A stretch of DNA of 64,000 nt from Daucus carota subsp. sativus (lineage: Eukaryota; Streptophyta; Magnoliopsida; Apiales; Apiaceae): assembly GCF_001625215.2 (NCBI RefSeq), contig NC_030384.2:45604390-45668389 (forward strand), given 5' to 3'. The translations under genes and the position numbers were made by a program. The number at the start of each line of letters is the position of its first letter. The first letter of the stretch is position 1. The notes beneath the pieces were generated by a model. That model saw nothing but the letters and a program-made list of their open reading frames with translations. It was not told the origin of the DNA and searched no databases. Below, piece after piece: positions 36,701 through 47,281 of the stretch.

Positions 36701-37922
36701 TTGCTTTCTCTTTTATCTAATGTAAGTCCTTGACATGGACCTTTGCTTTCTTTTATTGAATGCAGAAATAATGAAGGATCAACTGTATTCGTTATCAAGG
36801 ATACTGATGGTTACATATATGGAGGTTATGCTTCTCAACCTTGGGAGAGACATGCAGACTTTTATGGGGATATGAAGTCTTTTCTCTTTCAGCTGCACCC
36901 GAAGGCATCTATATTTCGGCCCACTGGAGCGAATAATAATATACAGTGGGTAAGTTTTCCTCTCCGTTCGCTAGCATTTGATGTATCCATATTATTATCA
37001 TTTTTGTATTTGAAAAAAGCACACAGATAATTTTGCTTTTCAATCGTGGGGAAAAGTGACACTATTAATTTGCAAAAAGAAAAAAACACTTCATGATTTT
37101 ATTTTTCCAATGAAGCAATTGTTTGCTGCAATTAGATCGTTTTAGAAGTCAGAGCGTTCTACTTCTCTATTTCGCTTCTTTGTATTCTAATATCTCTCCA
37201 CATATACCTCAGTCATTCTGTAAACTCCCAAGAGTCTAATAACAAACTCAATTTCTTAGATAAGAAGGAAAACCAAGTGCAACCTATTACCGAAATGATT
37301 ATAGATAAGAATGTGCATGAAGTGGTCAGTGGTCTCAAATGATACAGAAGTGGTTTCGATACTTAACAAGTTAACATAAGCATGCTTTTCTCCTTTTTAT
37401 TCCCGGGTGGAAATTCAAATAGCCTGCAACAACCATGTGAAATCATTGTGTAGTACTTCTACAATTTAGGAGCATGAAACTTGCTTGCACTTTCTATTTG
37501 GTGAGAATTTCATCAGATATAGAGGATTTGTTTTTTTGGTTTTCTAGTTGTTGCTGTATTTACCTCAGTTGCATTTTGTTACTTTGTTCTGTCTGATGAC
37601 TTTGCTGCATTGGCAGTGTGCTACGAATTTTAGTTCAGAGAGCATCCCCAATGGCATTGGTTTCGGGGGCCGAGCAAGTCACTTCGGCTTGTTCATTTCA
37701 GCAAACTTCGATCAGGGACACACCTTCTCTTGCACCACTTTCGGCAGCCCTTGTTTGTCCAAGACTGATCGTATATGCCCAGAAGTAATAGAATGTTGGG
37801 GTGTTGTGCCAAAAGGATCTGAAGAAGAAGCACATAATGGTCTCAAAGGTTCTGTATTAGAGAGATTTAAGGAAGAACGTAACATGCTCAACTTGGTTGG
37901 ACTTGCAAATTCAAGCCAGTAA
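33794..37922 (+). CDS. EF-hand and TLDc domain protein, 8 exons
   Basis: Exons read from GT-AG junctions and frame: 33794-33846, 33927-34029, 34103-34219, 35099-35184, 35700-35932, 36067-36247, 36766-36949 and 37617-37922. Together they encode about 420 residues (MGNSESSSSDPRF...NLVGLANSSQ). The N-terminal half has EF-hand-like helices, with a plausible calcium loop DVSDDGTVGWSD where exons 4 and 5 join. The C-terminal half is a TLDc domain: WRLLYHSAVHGLSFSTFL, VFVIKDTDGYIYGGYASQPW, then FLFQLHPKASIFRPTG, NIQWCATNF, GIGFGGRASHFGLFI and CTTFGSPCLS, ending with IECWGV. TLDc proteins of eukaryotes are linked to oxidative-stress tolerance and V-ATPase regulation, and plant members are poorly characterised. 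The protein probably starts with an N-myristoylation-type MGNS, and a membrane anchor is an inference. The exon 6 acceptor is a CAGCAG tandem. Confidence 0.88.
33857..33897. repeat. (TC)n/CCCTCC microsatellite in TLDc intron 1
   Basis: An uninterrupted TC run followed by CCCTCCCC repeats lies between the first and second coding exons and contributes to the polypyrimidine content of this 80-nt intron. It is probably length-polymorphic. Confidence 0.8.
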
Positions 37923-38180
37923 TCGCCCGAGCCCTCTAAACATTACTCTTATAGATATACATGTAACATTTTGTTTTGAAGAGTAAATCGACAAATACTC
38001 ACACGGCTATACGCCTATACCCATGCTTAATTTCCCTGTACAAAGTGTATTATTTCTCGGCCCTTTTGTACATACTGCAATTGTTTGCAGAGCGTACATG
38101 GATCGGTTGTTTGATATTTATTGTTGTGAGATAATTGCTGAGTGGAGTATACTTATTATCAATCAATATACTTATATAAA
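37923..38180. other. 3' flank of the TLDc gene
   Basis: Probably holds the 3' UTR and polyadenylation region of the TLDc gene up to the Helitron-like block. No other feature was recognised. Confidence 0.45.
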
Positions 38181-38650
38181 GGAGAAGCGAGGGGCGTGTA
38201 GGTGGCGCCTCTCACATCGCTCCATTCTGTTATTCTAATTTTCTGGAATTTTTGGATGTAAAATATCAAAAATTAAAACTACCTTTTTTAGTTTCGGGTG
38301 TATTGGAAGCAAGTTTCAGAATCTGATTTTGTTTCAGAATATTTATGGAATATAGTAGTTTGAAAATTTTAATCTGATTTTGTTTCAGATTATTTATGGA
38401 ATATAGTAGTTTGAAAGTTTTAATCTGATTTTGTTTCAGATTATTTATGGAATATAGTAGTTTGAAAGTTTTAATCTGATTTTGTTTTAAATTATTTAAT
38501 TATGGAAAAGAGTAGCACACAAGTCTCTCTGCACCTATAAATACCCCTATATATTGTAGGGTTTTGGATCATCTAATCTAAACACAACCTCTCGTGACAA
38601 AAAAAAATAAAAAAAAATCTAAACACAACCTCCTCTCTCTCAATACCACA
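38181..38650 (+). repeat. Direct repeat copy A with promoter-like end
   Basis: Starts GGAGAAGCGAGGGGCG, continues GGCGCCTCTCACATCG and ends with CACCTATAAATACCCC, TAGGGTTTTGGATCATCTAA and CCTCTCTCTCAATACCACAAC. It is homologous to 38995-39322. CTATAAATACC near 38535 looks like a TATA box. Two direct copies enclosing a short unique segment could also be read as a decayed short LTR (TRIM-like) pair. Confidence 0.75.
38321..38490 (+). repeat. 51-bp tandem repeat, about 3.3 copies
   Basis: Units starting ATCTGATTTTGTTTCAGA begin at 38321, 38372, 38423 and 38474 (partial). Each continues into TTTATGGAATATAGTAGTTTGAAA. Copy B at 39133 has a single unit, so the expansion arose in copy A after the larger duplication. 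Confidence 0.88.
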
Positions 38651-38994
38651 ACTCTACCACAACTCTACCTCTCTCTGGTGATAGTTCTCTTGCTTGATTT
38701 CTAACTCGGTGGTGCTGTTCTTCTGCAACGATAAGTGAAGACTGTTTATATAGTATTAAAAAAATAAAGATTGTTACAAGCAAAGGTAGTTATAGATCGC
38801 TATGTGGGAGCTGACAAATTCAAACAAGGGAGAAGAATATAGTCTTGACATGATATTGATGGATGATATCAATAAATTAACTATTAGTGATGTATGTTTG
38901 TTGGTTATTCTTTTATAATATTTGTTTTGTTCATGGGACATGTTTGTTGTTGTTAATTATCATATGATTAACTTTGTATAAAGGAAAATATGGT

Positions 38995-39322
38995 GGAGAA
39001 GCGAGGGGCTGTAGATGGCGCCTCTCACATCGGTCCGTTCTATTTTTTAAAATTTATGGAATTTTTGGATGAAAAATATCAAAAATTAGAACTACCTTTA
39101 TTAGTTTCGGGTATATTAGAAGCAAGTATCAGAATCTGATTTTGTTTCGGATTATTTACGGAATATAGTAATTTAAAAGTTTTAATCTAATTTTATTTTA
39201 GATTATTTAATTATAGGAAAGAGTAGCACACAAGTCTCTCTGCACCTATAAATACCCCCGTAGATCGTAAGGTTTTGGATCATCTAAACACAACCTCCTC
39301 TCTCTCAATACTACAACCTCAC
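38995..39322 (+). repeat. Direct repeat copy B
   Basis: Homologous to 38181-38650 but with one 51-bp unit. Shared strings are GGAGAAGCGAGGGGC, GGCGCCTCTCACATCG, AGAGTAGCACACAAGTCTCT, CACCTATAAATACCCC and GGTTTTGGATCATCTAA. About 345 bp of unlike sequence separates the copies. Confidence 0.8.
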
Positions 39323-39890
39323 GGATTTAAGTTAGATGTATTTGTGCACAATCAATCCAAAAATATTGGCGGAAGGTGACAATGTAAGAATATAATTACA
39401 TTTAAAAAAATAATAATAAAATTAAGATTCGTCGTGTTTTAAATTGTTAATTACCTGTATAACTTTATTTTCATTTTTTCACCATGAATTATAGTCCAAT
39501 TTTACAATTTTATATATTAGTATTGGTATTACATCAAGATTTTTATAATATAAAATTTATTTTATCCTACAAATATTAATTTTGAAACGTTAATTAGTTT
39601 ATATAGACAACTATAAAATTATTTTATTCTATAAATATTAATATTGAATCATTAATATAATTTTCATAGACCGCCGCAACGCGCGGCTTCTCAACTAGTT
39701 TTTCATATAGCACCTCTCCTGTCTTTTGTTTTTTGTTTTTTGAAAGCTGATTGTTGGATTGCTACATCTCATGATTAGATAAAAATAAATTCCTTCAAAA
39801 AAATATTAAAAGAGAAAAATATATATCGAAATTAAAATCGTCCATTACTTTTTTTACCCTTATTCGTTTCGGGCAGGACAGTACAACAAA

Positions 39891-40076
39891 AGCCCAATAA
39901 TACCCTACAATAACGAGCCCAGCCCAATGGAGAAAACCCTTGCAGATCAGTCTTGATATATAAACATCACAAACATCACAAACACTACCAAGCCACCTCC
40001 CTGAATCAAACCCCTCTTTCACTCTCCTCTCCAAACCCTAGCAAGCTCCTCCCCGCCTCCTCAATTCACATTCACC
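39891..40076 (+). promoter_or_regulatory. Ribosomal-protein promoter with site II and telo-box motifs
   Basis: AGCCCA (site II, TGGGCT on the other strand) occurs at 39891-39896, 39916-39921 and 39921-39926. TATATAA lies near 39957, and AAACCCTA (telo box) is at 40033-40040 in the leader. Plant ribosomal protein and other translation genes typically combine site II elements (bound by TCP factors) with telo boxes, giving high expression in dividing cells. The ATG context ACCATGG is optimal. Confidence 0.75.
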
Positions 40077-40520
40077 ATGGGTCGCGTCCGTACAAAAACC
40101 GTGAAAAAATCCTCAAGACAAGTAATCGAGCGTTACTACTCAAAAATGACCCTGGATTTCCACACCAACAAGAAGATTCTCGAAGAAGTCGCCATCATCC
40201 CCTCCAAGCGTCTCCGCAACAAGATCGCCGGATTCTCTACTCACCTGATGAAACGCATCCAGAAAGGCCCTGTCCGCGGCATCTCTCTCAAGCTCCAGGA
40301 GGAAGAGCGAGAAAGGCGCATGGACTTCGTGCCTGATGAGTCAGCAATCAGGACTGATCACATTGAGGTTGATAAGGAGACTATTGAGCTCCTCGCTACT
40401 CTCGGCATGTCTGATGTTCCTGGAATTGTGCTCAAGGAGGAGCAGGCTGCGATTGCCCCTGTTTTGCCCGCTTATGGGCGCGGCGGGTTTGCTGGTGGTG
40501 CTGGTGGCCGTAGGTACTGA
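40077..40520 (+). CDS. RPS17: 40S ribosomal protein S17 (eS17)
   Basis: Intronless gene for the 147-residue eS17, a component of the small cytosolic ribosomal subunit head. Near-invariant family segments are visible: [20 protein letters not shown], then [67 protein letters not shown] and IEVDKET. The C-terminal Gly/Arg-rich [14 protein letters not shown] is the variable plant tail. The length is normal for plants, and plant RPS17 genes are commonly intronless. The base composition is more GC-rich and codon-biased than the surroundings, as usual for a highly expressed gene. The frames at 39953-40336 and 40336-40527 are shadows. Confidence 0.97.
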   Translation: MGRVRTKTVKKSSRQVIERYYSKMTLDFHTNKKILEEVAIIPSKRLRNKIAGFSTHLMKRIQKGPVRGISLKLQEEERERRMDFVPDESAIRTDHIEVDKETIELLATLGMSDVPGIVLKEEQAAIAPVLPAYGRGGFAGGAGGRRY

Positions 40521-41142
40521 TTACTAAGAGTTTTTGGTTTTTGGTTTTGTAATGTTATCTATTTGGATATCTATATTGAAGTTGATGATGTAGTGTTACA
40601 ATTGTTGGATCGGATGTTATTAAGTTTAATTTGGAATTCAAATTCTATAGTTAAATATTTCTCGTCTCGGTCTAGTTGATGTTAGAAAATCAGTAGAACG
40701 ATAAAAACAGAGTGATCAATAATAAACAGAGTAAAACAGAACAATATATCTGTATATAATCCTAGATTACATTAAATTAATTTGTAAAACAAGTTAAAAT
40801 TAAAACGGAAGTATTAAACATATACACACACATTTTATATATCGTCCAAATAATGTACTGTACAACAGTTGATGATGCTTTTATATTTGAATTGGCGATG
40901 CAGAGGTACTTATTGACATGAGATTAGTTCATGTTTGTTTTATATCCTATGGTCTGGGGGAATCATCAATTTATGATAAATTATAAATACAAGGTGTGCT
41001 TGGGATTTATCCATTGTTAAGAAATTGATGAGCACTGTCTAGATGACAATTTAGTTTATGATTTCCGCATTTTGTTGTGCTCTGTTAATTTTAACTGCCA
41101 ACTGAAGTATTAGTTTGTCAATACTGGAACTCTATAGAGGTG
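40521..41142. other. 3' flank of RPS17, no other gene seen
   Basis: Contains the likely 3' UTR of RPS17 and AT-rich DNA up to the hAT element. No frame or repeat of note. Confidence 0.45.
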
Positions 41143-41150
41143 ATTACATT

Positions 41151-42011
41151 CAGGGCCGTTCCATATCTTTTGAGGGCCCAGGGGCGAAAGAGAAAAATGG
41201 ACCCTAATTTTTTTTACTTCATTAAATTTGATAAAATATGACCTTGTAGGCTGTAGCAATGCAAACTCAAATTTTAGTCCACTTCCGTAAGAAAGTAACT
41301 ATAAAACAATCAAGTTTTAACAATAAAGTGTATTGGATGTAAAAAAGAAGATTAAACAAATATTTGATGACATTTTTCTAGTTAGGCCTCATTTGTTAAT
41401 GGGTGAATGAGAGGATATGGACTGAACCAATCTTTTTTGCGCGTTCAGGCCGTTTGTTTCACATTTTAAAAGTCTGGACGAGAGCAAAAAAGCTCTGGAC
41501 GACAGAAGCTTAAAATTCCATCTGAATCGTCCATACAGCCTCTGTGATCCAACTAATTACATATGTGATATCTTCTTTAATTTTAAGTTTTAAACTTTAA
41601 TATTATATTATATGATATTAGTTTGTGTTATAAATTGTTCCTTGTTAAATTGATGAGTTCTTAATTAAAAAAATTATTATTATATTTTTAAATTATAATA
41701 TTAAAATTAAAATAGTTATTCAGAAAATCAATTTTAAATTTAACAAATGAACCATAACTCAATCGTTCAGAACTCTATTCATCCAGAATTCTCATTCATT
41801 CAGAAAATATGATTCAGATTTAACAAATAACCCCTTAGTGTATGATTGATAGTACCATTAGTTTAGGTACGGACCTAATCACTTAGGATAGAATAGGCTT
41901 ATTGGACTGACATATACTAATAACAAGACATAAATTATATAAATTTTGGGCCCCTAAATTTTTTGGGCCCTGGGCGGTCGCCTTGGTTGTCCTCCCTCTG
42001 GGCCGGGCCTG
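41151..42011. mobile_element. hAT-like element (CAGGGCCG termini) carrying a nested MITE
   Basis: Flanked by a perfect 8-bp duplication ATTACATT (41143-41150 and 42012-42019). The left end CAGGGCCGTTCC and the reverse complement of the right end (CAGGCCCGGCCCAG) are short imperfect inverted repeats, and CAGG(G)-type ends are common in hAT elements. GGGCCC-rich blocks sit near both ends. It is 861 bp including the insertion at 41385-41834, and no transposase frame is visible. Confidence 0.82.
41385..41834. mobile_element. PIF/Harbinger-like MITE nested in the hAT element
   Basis: 450 bp with termini GGCCTCATTTGTTAA and, reverse-complemented, GGGGTTATTTGTTAAA, flanked by TTA (41382-41384 and 41835-41837). 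The interior has CATTCA/TGAATG-rich subterminal blocks. It lies wholly inside 41151-42011, so it inserted later. Confidence 0.78.
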
Positions 42012-42019
42012 ATTACATT

Positions 42020-43541
42020 GCTGTGTTACTGTGTGTGTTGTTATCATTTTTGAAATTCAGTTTACAAGGTTAGTCTATTTACATAATAATACACTTTTTG
42101 CCCACTGTTGGCATCCTTTAAGCTATGTAGTTGATTGCACATATCAAGAACTCTTTTACTGTGATGCCCCAAAAGTTTGGAACATTTGAATTCCAGGCTT
42201 CCAGCTATACAAAGATAAGTTGTCGAACTCATGGATTTTCTGAAAGTCGTGCTCTGGTCTTGTTTTAGAACTTAGAAGAGAATGAGAATGGTATTGCACC
42301 TACTATTATAGTCCTTTGTTTTTATGAGTGAGAGTTGGCAGGTGGGGAGGAAGGACAAACTTGTGGGGAGTGACTGTTTTGGGCCTTTTGGTCCATGGTC
42401 AGGTTGAATTTGCTATTGTTCTGCATGCTTTATGATGCTGTCTGTCTAGGTCTGATGTCAACCCTTTTTCGCAACCCTTTTTTGAAAAAAATGCCTAAAA
42501 CTTGGCCTAGGACTGATTTGGTGGCATTCTTCGGTTTTCAAGATTTTGATTCGACCATGAGGTTGATAAAGAAACAACTTACAGTACATAAATATTTTTT
42601 TACTTTCACTAATCTTATTATATACAAATGATTTGTGTAATTTCTTGTGATTATGTTTTTTTGGGTGATCATGTTCCTATTTGTACATATCATGTTCATG
42701 TTTGCATGTTGAAGGTACAAAAATACACATCAGATCTATCATTTTCATGGATTATTTTGATTGCTTTTCTTTTTTATTTTGTTTAATGGATATATCCATA
42801 ACTTACTATAGGTGACTACCTATAATAAATAATGGAAGAAAAGAAATAGATATCTTCGTTTAAGCCACTAAAATAATAATTAGTCTTTTACGGCTAAGTT
42901 CATGCTTTCTATTGGGAATCTATACCATATTTTTAAAATTATATATACAAATATTTGGTCGTGGGTTTGTGGTATGCTGGATTATGACTGTTAAGTGATA
43001 ATATTCATTATTTATACTACTAAAAGTCTTAATTATTAATTTAACACGCATATCATAAGTCATCTGGGCATTACCCCGTATCAATTATAGTCGGTGGTGT
43101 CCTATAAAGTTTGCGAAAATAACTGAATATTCTAATGATCTTGCCGAGTAAATCTCAATTCATTATTCATGATTCATACAAAGTATACGTGCAGTGACGA
43201 ACTCTTTTTGGAAAAAAACAGATACATTTAAAATCAAATTAATTCTGACAATATTAAAGTATCGTCTGATATTATTGTTGTTTTTTGTTAAAAAATATGT
43301 GAAAAATTATTGATAAATCTAAATATTTTTTCTGAACAACAGTTTTTTAAGTTGTAAAGCTCTTTTGAAAAAAGTAATTTTTCCATATTATTTCTAATAA
43401 ATTGTTTTTCAGTTGTTGGTCATCAATTCTTTCTATATATTAGAACTCGTAAGTATAAAAACTACAATAACATTTTTCTATCAATATATTTTGTGACAGA
43501 ACATTAATTTTTAACAACACTTTCAAATAAATCTTATGTTA
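42020..43541. other. Intergenic DNA, no gene seen
   Basis: AT-rich, with no recognised gene. The frame at 42395-42631 has no family motif. The stretch ends at the left TTA of the nested MITE stack. Confidence 0.45.
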
Positions 43542-43970
43542 TTAGAGCATCTTACAATAAGGCTCTTAAATTATTTTTTAAAATATAATATATAATATAA
43601 TAAGAAGCTCCTAGTGAGTTAAGAGCATCTCTAAGGGGCTCTCTAAATAAGCTCTTAACTTTAAATTTAAAGAGCAAAGCAAAAATTAGAGCTCCAATAA
43701 ACTTCTAGAAACTCTTTAAAAATTTAAGAGCTCATCATCTCTCCTCTCTTTTAAAGAGCATGTAAGAGCTCTTAACTTTTTTTTTTTGAATATAATATTG
43801 ATTTCCCTACAACTTTACTTCCAACATTTCTCTCTAATTTATATAAATAAAATATGAATAAGGAGCAAGTATAAAGAAGAGAATTAGAGTTGGAAATCTT
43901 TTTCAATGTCATAACTAACTAGGAACCAAATATTATATTATATTTTAAAGAGTGATTTAAGAGTGCCATT

Positions 43971-44471
43971 TAGGGATGGCAACGGGTCGGGTCGGGTCGG
44001 GTTTCTTAAGATCCAGACCCGATCCATTATATTTCGGGTCGGTTCGGGTCCGGGTCTGGAAAATGAAGATCCGGATCCGATCCGTCGGGTTTCTTCGGGT
44101 TTCGGTTCGGGTTCGGGTCTGATTCGGGTATTTAAAAAATAAAATTAAATAAAAAATAAAAATTATATAGCTATAAAAAATGTGATGATTGATTTTTTTT
44201 AAAAATTTAGGAACATAAAAAAGGGTTTTACAAGTTTCGTCTAATACAATAAACACGTGAAACATGTTAACTTAATTGTATACAATCATTCAACTTATCA
44301 TTTATATTTTATATTTTATTATATTTAGATTTTTCAATGCACAATAACTGAGAAAAATATTGATGAAATGAATATAAATTCTGTATTGAGCATATAAAAT
44401 TAAGTAAAATGTTAATATTCATACCTAATAATTCACAATATTTCAATATATATACTTTACATTAAACACAT

Positions 44472-44524
<53 letters not shown>

Positions 44525-44757
44525 TTGTATCGGGTTTTTATCGGGTCTCGGGTTTGGATCGAGTTTAAATCGGGTTTCAGGTTTCGGGTCGGGTCTCGGT
44601 TCGGAACACCTGAGATCCAAATCCAGATCCAAACTTTTTCGGGTCTAAAAATAAGATCCAGATCCGGATCCAGATCCAAAAAAATCGGGTTCGGGTAGAC
44701 CCAATCGGGTCGGAACGGGTCGGGTATCCATCGGGTCGGGTAAAACTGCCATCCCTA
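43971..44757. mobile_element. hAT MITE (TAGGGATGGCA termini), innermost insertion
   Basis: 787 bp, ends TAGGGATGGCAACGGGTCGG and GGGTAAAACTGCCATCCCTA. A perfect 8-bp duplication GTGCCATT flanks it (43963-43970 and 44758-44765). CGGGTC/GACCCG motifs are repeated near both ends. An (AT)n microsatellite occupies about 44477-44519. The minus-strand frames at 43957-44265 and 44443-44679 merely translate the repeats. Confidence 0.95.
44477..44519. repeat. (AT)n microsatellite
   Basis: About 20 uninterrupted AT dinucleotides inside the innermost hAT element, likely highly variable in length. Confidence 0.95.
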
Positions 44758-45088
44758 GTGCCATTGGAGATGCTCTAAGACATCGGAAAAGATGACAACT
44801 CCAATGCTACTCCTTATACTTGCTTTTTATTTATATTTTATTCATGTAAATGAGAGGGAAATTAGGAAGAGAAAAATGTTGGAGTTAAAGTTGAAGGGAA
44901 ACTAATATTATATTTATAAATAGAAGTTAAAAGCTAATAAATGTTCTTTATAAGAGAGGAGAGATGATGAACTCTTCAATTTTTAATTTTCAAAAGCCTT
45001 TAAGAGCTTATTAAAGCCCTATTTTTATCTTGAATCTTTAAATTTAAAAGTTAAGAATTTGTTTAGATAACACTTGGAGATGTCCTTA

Positions 45089-45728
45089 GCTTTAAAATTA
45101 TATATCTAAGTATCTGAAGTATATGATATAGATTAGGATTTGTTTGTTGCCAACTTGTCTAAAAACGTACCGACAACTAACATCACCGGCTTGCATAAAT
45201 TTGGACTCGTATTATACATTTACCATAAAACAAACGGAAAAGACAAATTTTGGTTTGTCCTCCGCGATTGTGTACTAGCATCACCTTTCTTTAACCAAGA
45301 CAGGTCCAAGGGACAAAGACGTTTCACCGCCATATCCTAAGAATTTAACTCATACATAGCATAAGACTGAATTCTGATATGAACATCTGGCCATTTCCTT
45401 TTCGATGCGGCTCCCGAATTGTATATAATATGTTACTATGACCAAAATCTTGTGCCCGTCTTATATTCCGCTTATGATAATATGACCAGAAAAACTAAGA
45501 TATATAAAATCTTATGTTCGTCCCGTCCTAAAATCTATTTCATGCTCGCGGCACCATTCATAATCATATGCTGTAATTTTCAACTTCATTACTTTAATAT
45601 TTTCTGGCCGGCCAAGTTTGAGATATAACGCAATCCCCGGTTATCTGCTAGACTGTTGTCTGCTTTTGTTAGCAAAGGCATCTTTGTTCCACGATTACAT
45701 TTTCGAAATCTAGCAAATATATATTATT
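45089..45728. other. Intergenic DNA, no gene seen
   Basis: The plus-strand frames at 45140-45340 and 45419-45628 have no recognisable motif. Nothing else was identified. Confidence 0.4.
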
Positions 45729-46025
45729 CGTTCCGTCCTATAAAGGAAGTCATTTTAAGTGATTTTTTTTTTATCTCATAATAATTGTTCTTATTAGCTT
45801 TTGAGACAATTTTATTGATTTAAATTTTACCATATACCTTTACTTGTTTATTTTCAAGAGCTAATATGGTTTTTATTTCATATATTAATTATTATTTACT
45901 AGTCTTGTATTGAAATCAGCTATATAGTCGCTAAATCATGATAATTAATGTGAATATAGATAGAATATGTGTTCAAAGTTGCACGTCATTTTTTTGAAAT
46001 GACTGGTAATTTGATGGAGGGAGTT
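45729..46025. mobile_element. Degraded Stowaway-like MITE
   Basis: Left end ATTCGTTCCGTCCTATAAAGG, and a right end TTGATGGAGGGAGT whose reverse complement is ACTCCCTCCATCAA. AAGTCATTTTAAGTG and GAAATGACT lie just inside the two ends as inverted blocks. Ends are imperfect and the TA duplication is not clean, so this is an old copy. Confidence 0.5.
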
Positions 46026-46370
46026 CAGTTAATTTCTTTACTGTTTTCTAATATTATTCGATATGTATATATAATATAATTTTATAATTTATTTCTTAAA
46101 TCTTTTTTATAAACATTTAAATATTGATTTTTAATTCAGATAAAATAAATTTAAAATAATTTATAAAATAACAATTTATAAATGTTTTAAAATATGTCAA
46201 CCTCCCAGCATAAGCGCCGAGGATACAGAGGAGAGTATCAATAGTTGTAATAAAATGCTGAAACGTTCCACCGACTCTGGGAGCGGTTGAACACGGTTTT
46301 CGACTGCAGAAAAAATTTATTTCAGACAAATTAATCAAACCCTCGCAGTAGGTTTACAATGAGGTTGTTA
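46026..46370. other. 3' flank of the SDR gene
   Basis: AT-rich sequence likely containing the 3' UTR of the minus-strand dehydrogenase. The frame at 46117-46338 has no motif. Confidence 0.4.
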
Positions 46371-47281
46371 TTAAGCCAAAGGTTCATCTTCAGGATACTG
46401 AAATAATTTAAAAGCCGAATTAACAATCCCAAATCCCCCATCAACAAACAAATTCTGGCCGCTTACGTACTTAGCTTCGTCGCTGGCGAGATAAAGAGCT
46501 GCATTAGCCACATCCTCGGTCTTGAGAGTCACACCCTTCAAATTGGCCAAAGAGTTCATCACGCCTTCAAGAATTTCATCATCTTGAATCCCCACAAAGC
46601 TCCTAGCCAAAGGAGTCGCCATCGCGTAAGGCGACAGACAATTGACTCGTATGCCGAATTGTCCTAGCTCGACTGCCAAGTTCTTGGTCAGTCCCAAGAC
46701 AGCATGCTTGGAGGCGCAATAAGCATGTGATGCTGCGCCACCGATGTTAGAGCTCAAGCTAGAGGTCGAAAGTATGCAGCCACTTCGAGCCGGGACCATG
46801 ACTCGAGCCGCGTGTTTCATGCCTAGGAAAACAGCGGTCACGTTGATGGCCATGACCCGCTCGAAATCAGACTTGAGGTTGTCCAAAATTCGAGGCTTGT
46901 TGGGATCGGAGATGCCAGCGTTGTTGAACATGATGTCAAGTTTTCCGTAGGCTGAAACTGCTTTGTCTACTGCATCTTTTATGTGGTCTTCATTTGTGAC
47001 ATCACAATGGACGTAAATAGCGTTGGACTTTCCCAATGCTTCGACAACTGTGTGCCCTAGTTCATCTTGAATATCCGCGATAACAACCTTAGCTCCGTGC
47101 TGAACGAAGATCCTCGCGGTGCATTCACCTATGCCGCTGGATCCTCCGGTGATCAGGGCGACCTTACCCTCCAACCTATATATTATCCAAAATAAAAAAA
47201 ATAATTCTTAATAAAATTTTATGTGTAAAGTCATTTAGCTATGAGTTGCAATGAGCTTACAGTTTGTACTTACCTTGCCAT
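46371..47281 (-). CDS. SDR110C short-chain dehydrogenase (secoisolariciresinol dehydrogenase-like), 2 exons
   Basis: Coding exons 47281-47274 (8 nt, ATGGCAAG) and 47175-46371, joined across a 98-nt GT-AG intron, give a 270-residue protein beginning MARLEGKVALITGG. It is a classical NAD-dependent short-chain dehydrogenase: TGGSSGIG at 12-19, D37 after the second strand (prefers NAD over NADP), DV at 61-62, NNAG at 87-90, and the catalytic set N114, S142, Y155 and K159 (YCASK). [18 protein letters not shown] and DEAKYVSGQNLFVDGGF are typical of the plant SDR110C family, whose members oxidise secondary alcohols such as secoisolariciresinol, borneol, xanthoxin or zerumbone precursors. The substrate cannot be deduced. 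The usual 10-15 residue leader before RLEGKV is missing. A broken paralogue lies at 50201-51091. Confidence 0.9.

Larger units (their letters stand above)
38181..39698 (+). mobile_element. Helitron-like non-autonomous element
   Basis: The right end has the Helitron signature: a GC-rich hairpin CCGCCGCAACGCGCGG (39671-39686) about 9 nt before CTAG at 39695-39698, followed by T, as expected for insertion between A and T. GCTTCTC next to the hairpin is complementary to GAGAAGC in the GGAGAAGCGAGGGGC blocks at 38181 and 38995. The left boundary is uncertain and could lie slightly upstream near 38140. There is no Rep/helicase frame, so it would depend on an autonomous partner. Confidence 0.7.
43623..44775. 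mobile_element. Middle PIF/Harbinger-like MITE, split by a hAT element
   Basis: Termini GAGCATCTC and GAGATGCTC, flanked by TAA (43620-43622 and 44776-44778). Removing the hAT insertion and one target copy leaves about 358 bp, close to the 366 bp of the relative at 23366-23731. Confidence 0.75.
43545..45085. mobile_element. Outermost PIF/Harbinger-like MITE of a three-level nest
   Basis: Left end TTA|GAGCATCTTACAATAAGGC and right end CACTTGGAGATGTCC|TTA, with TTA at 43542-43544 and 45086-45088. The end at 44776-45085 is largely the reverse complement of sequences seen inside the middle element (for example CTTATACTTGC versus GCAAGTATAA), as expected for two copies of one family. It is interrupted by the middle element 43623-44775. 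Confidence 0.6.

Noticed and set aside
38321-38490. Regular 51-bp repeats resembling a CRISPR-like array
   Set aside because: Units are contiguous without spacers, in a eukaryotic genome, and simply tandem.
38181-39322. Interpretation of the two direct repeats as LTRs of a complete TRIM
   Set aside because: No clear TG..CA ends, primer-binding site, polypurine tract or target duplication. The Helitron-type end at 39698 explains the block better, though a captured LTR pair stays possible.
43957-44679. Minus-strand frames rich in D, P, R and N (DPTRNLKPDLN and similar)
   Set aside because: They translate the repeated CGGGTC motifs and the (AT)n run of a hAT MITE, so they are not proteins.
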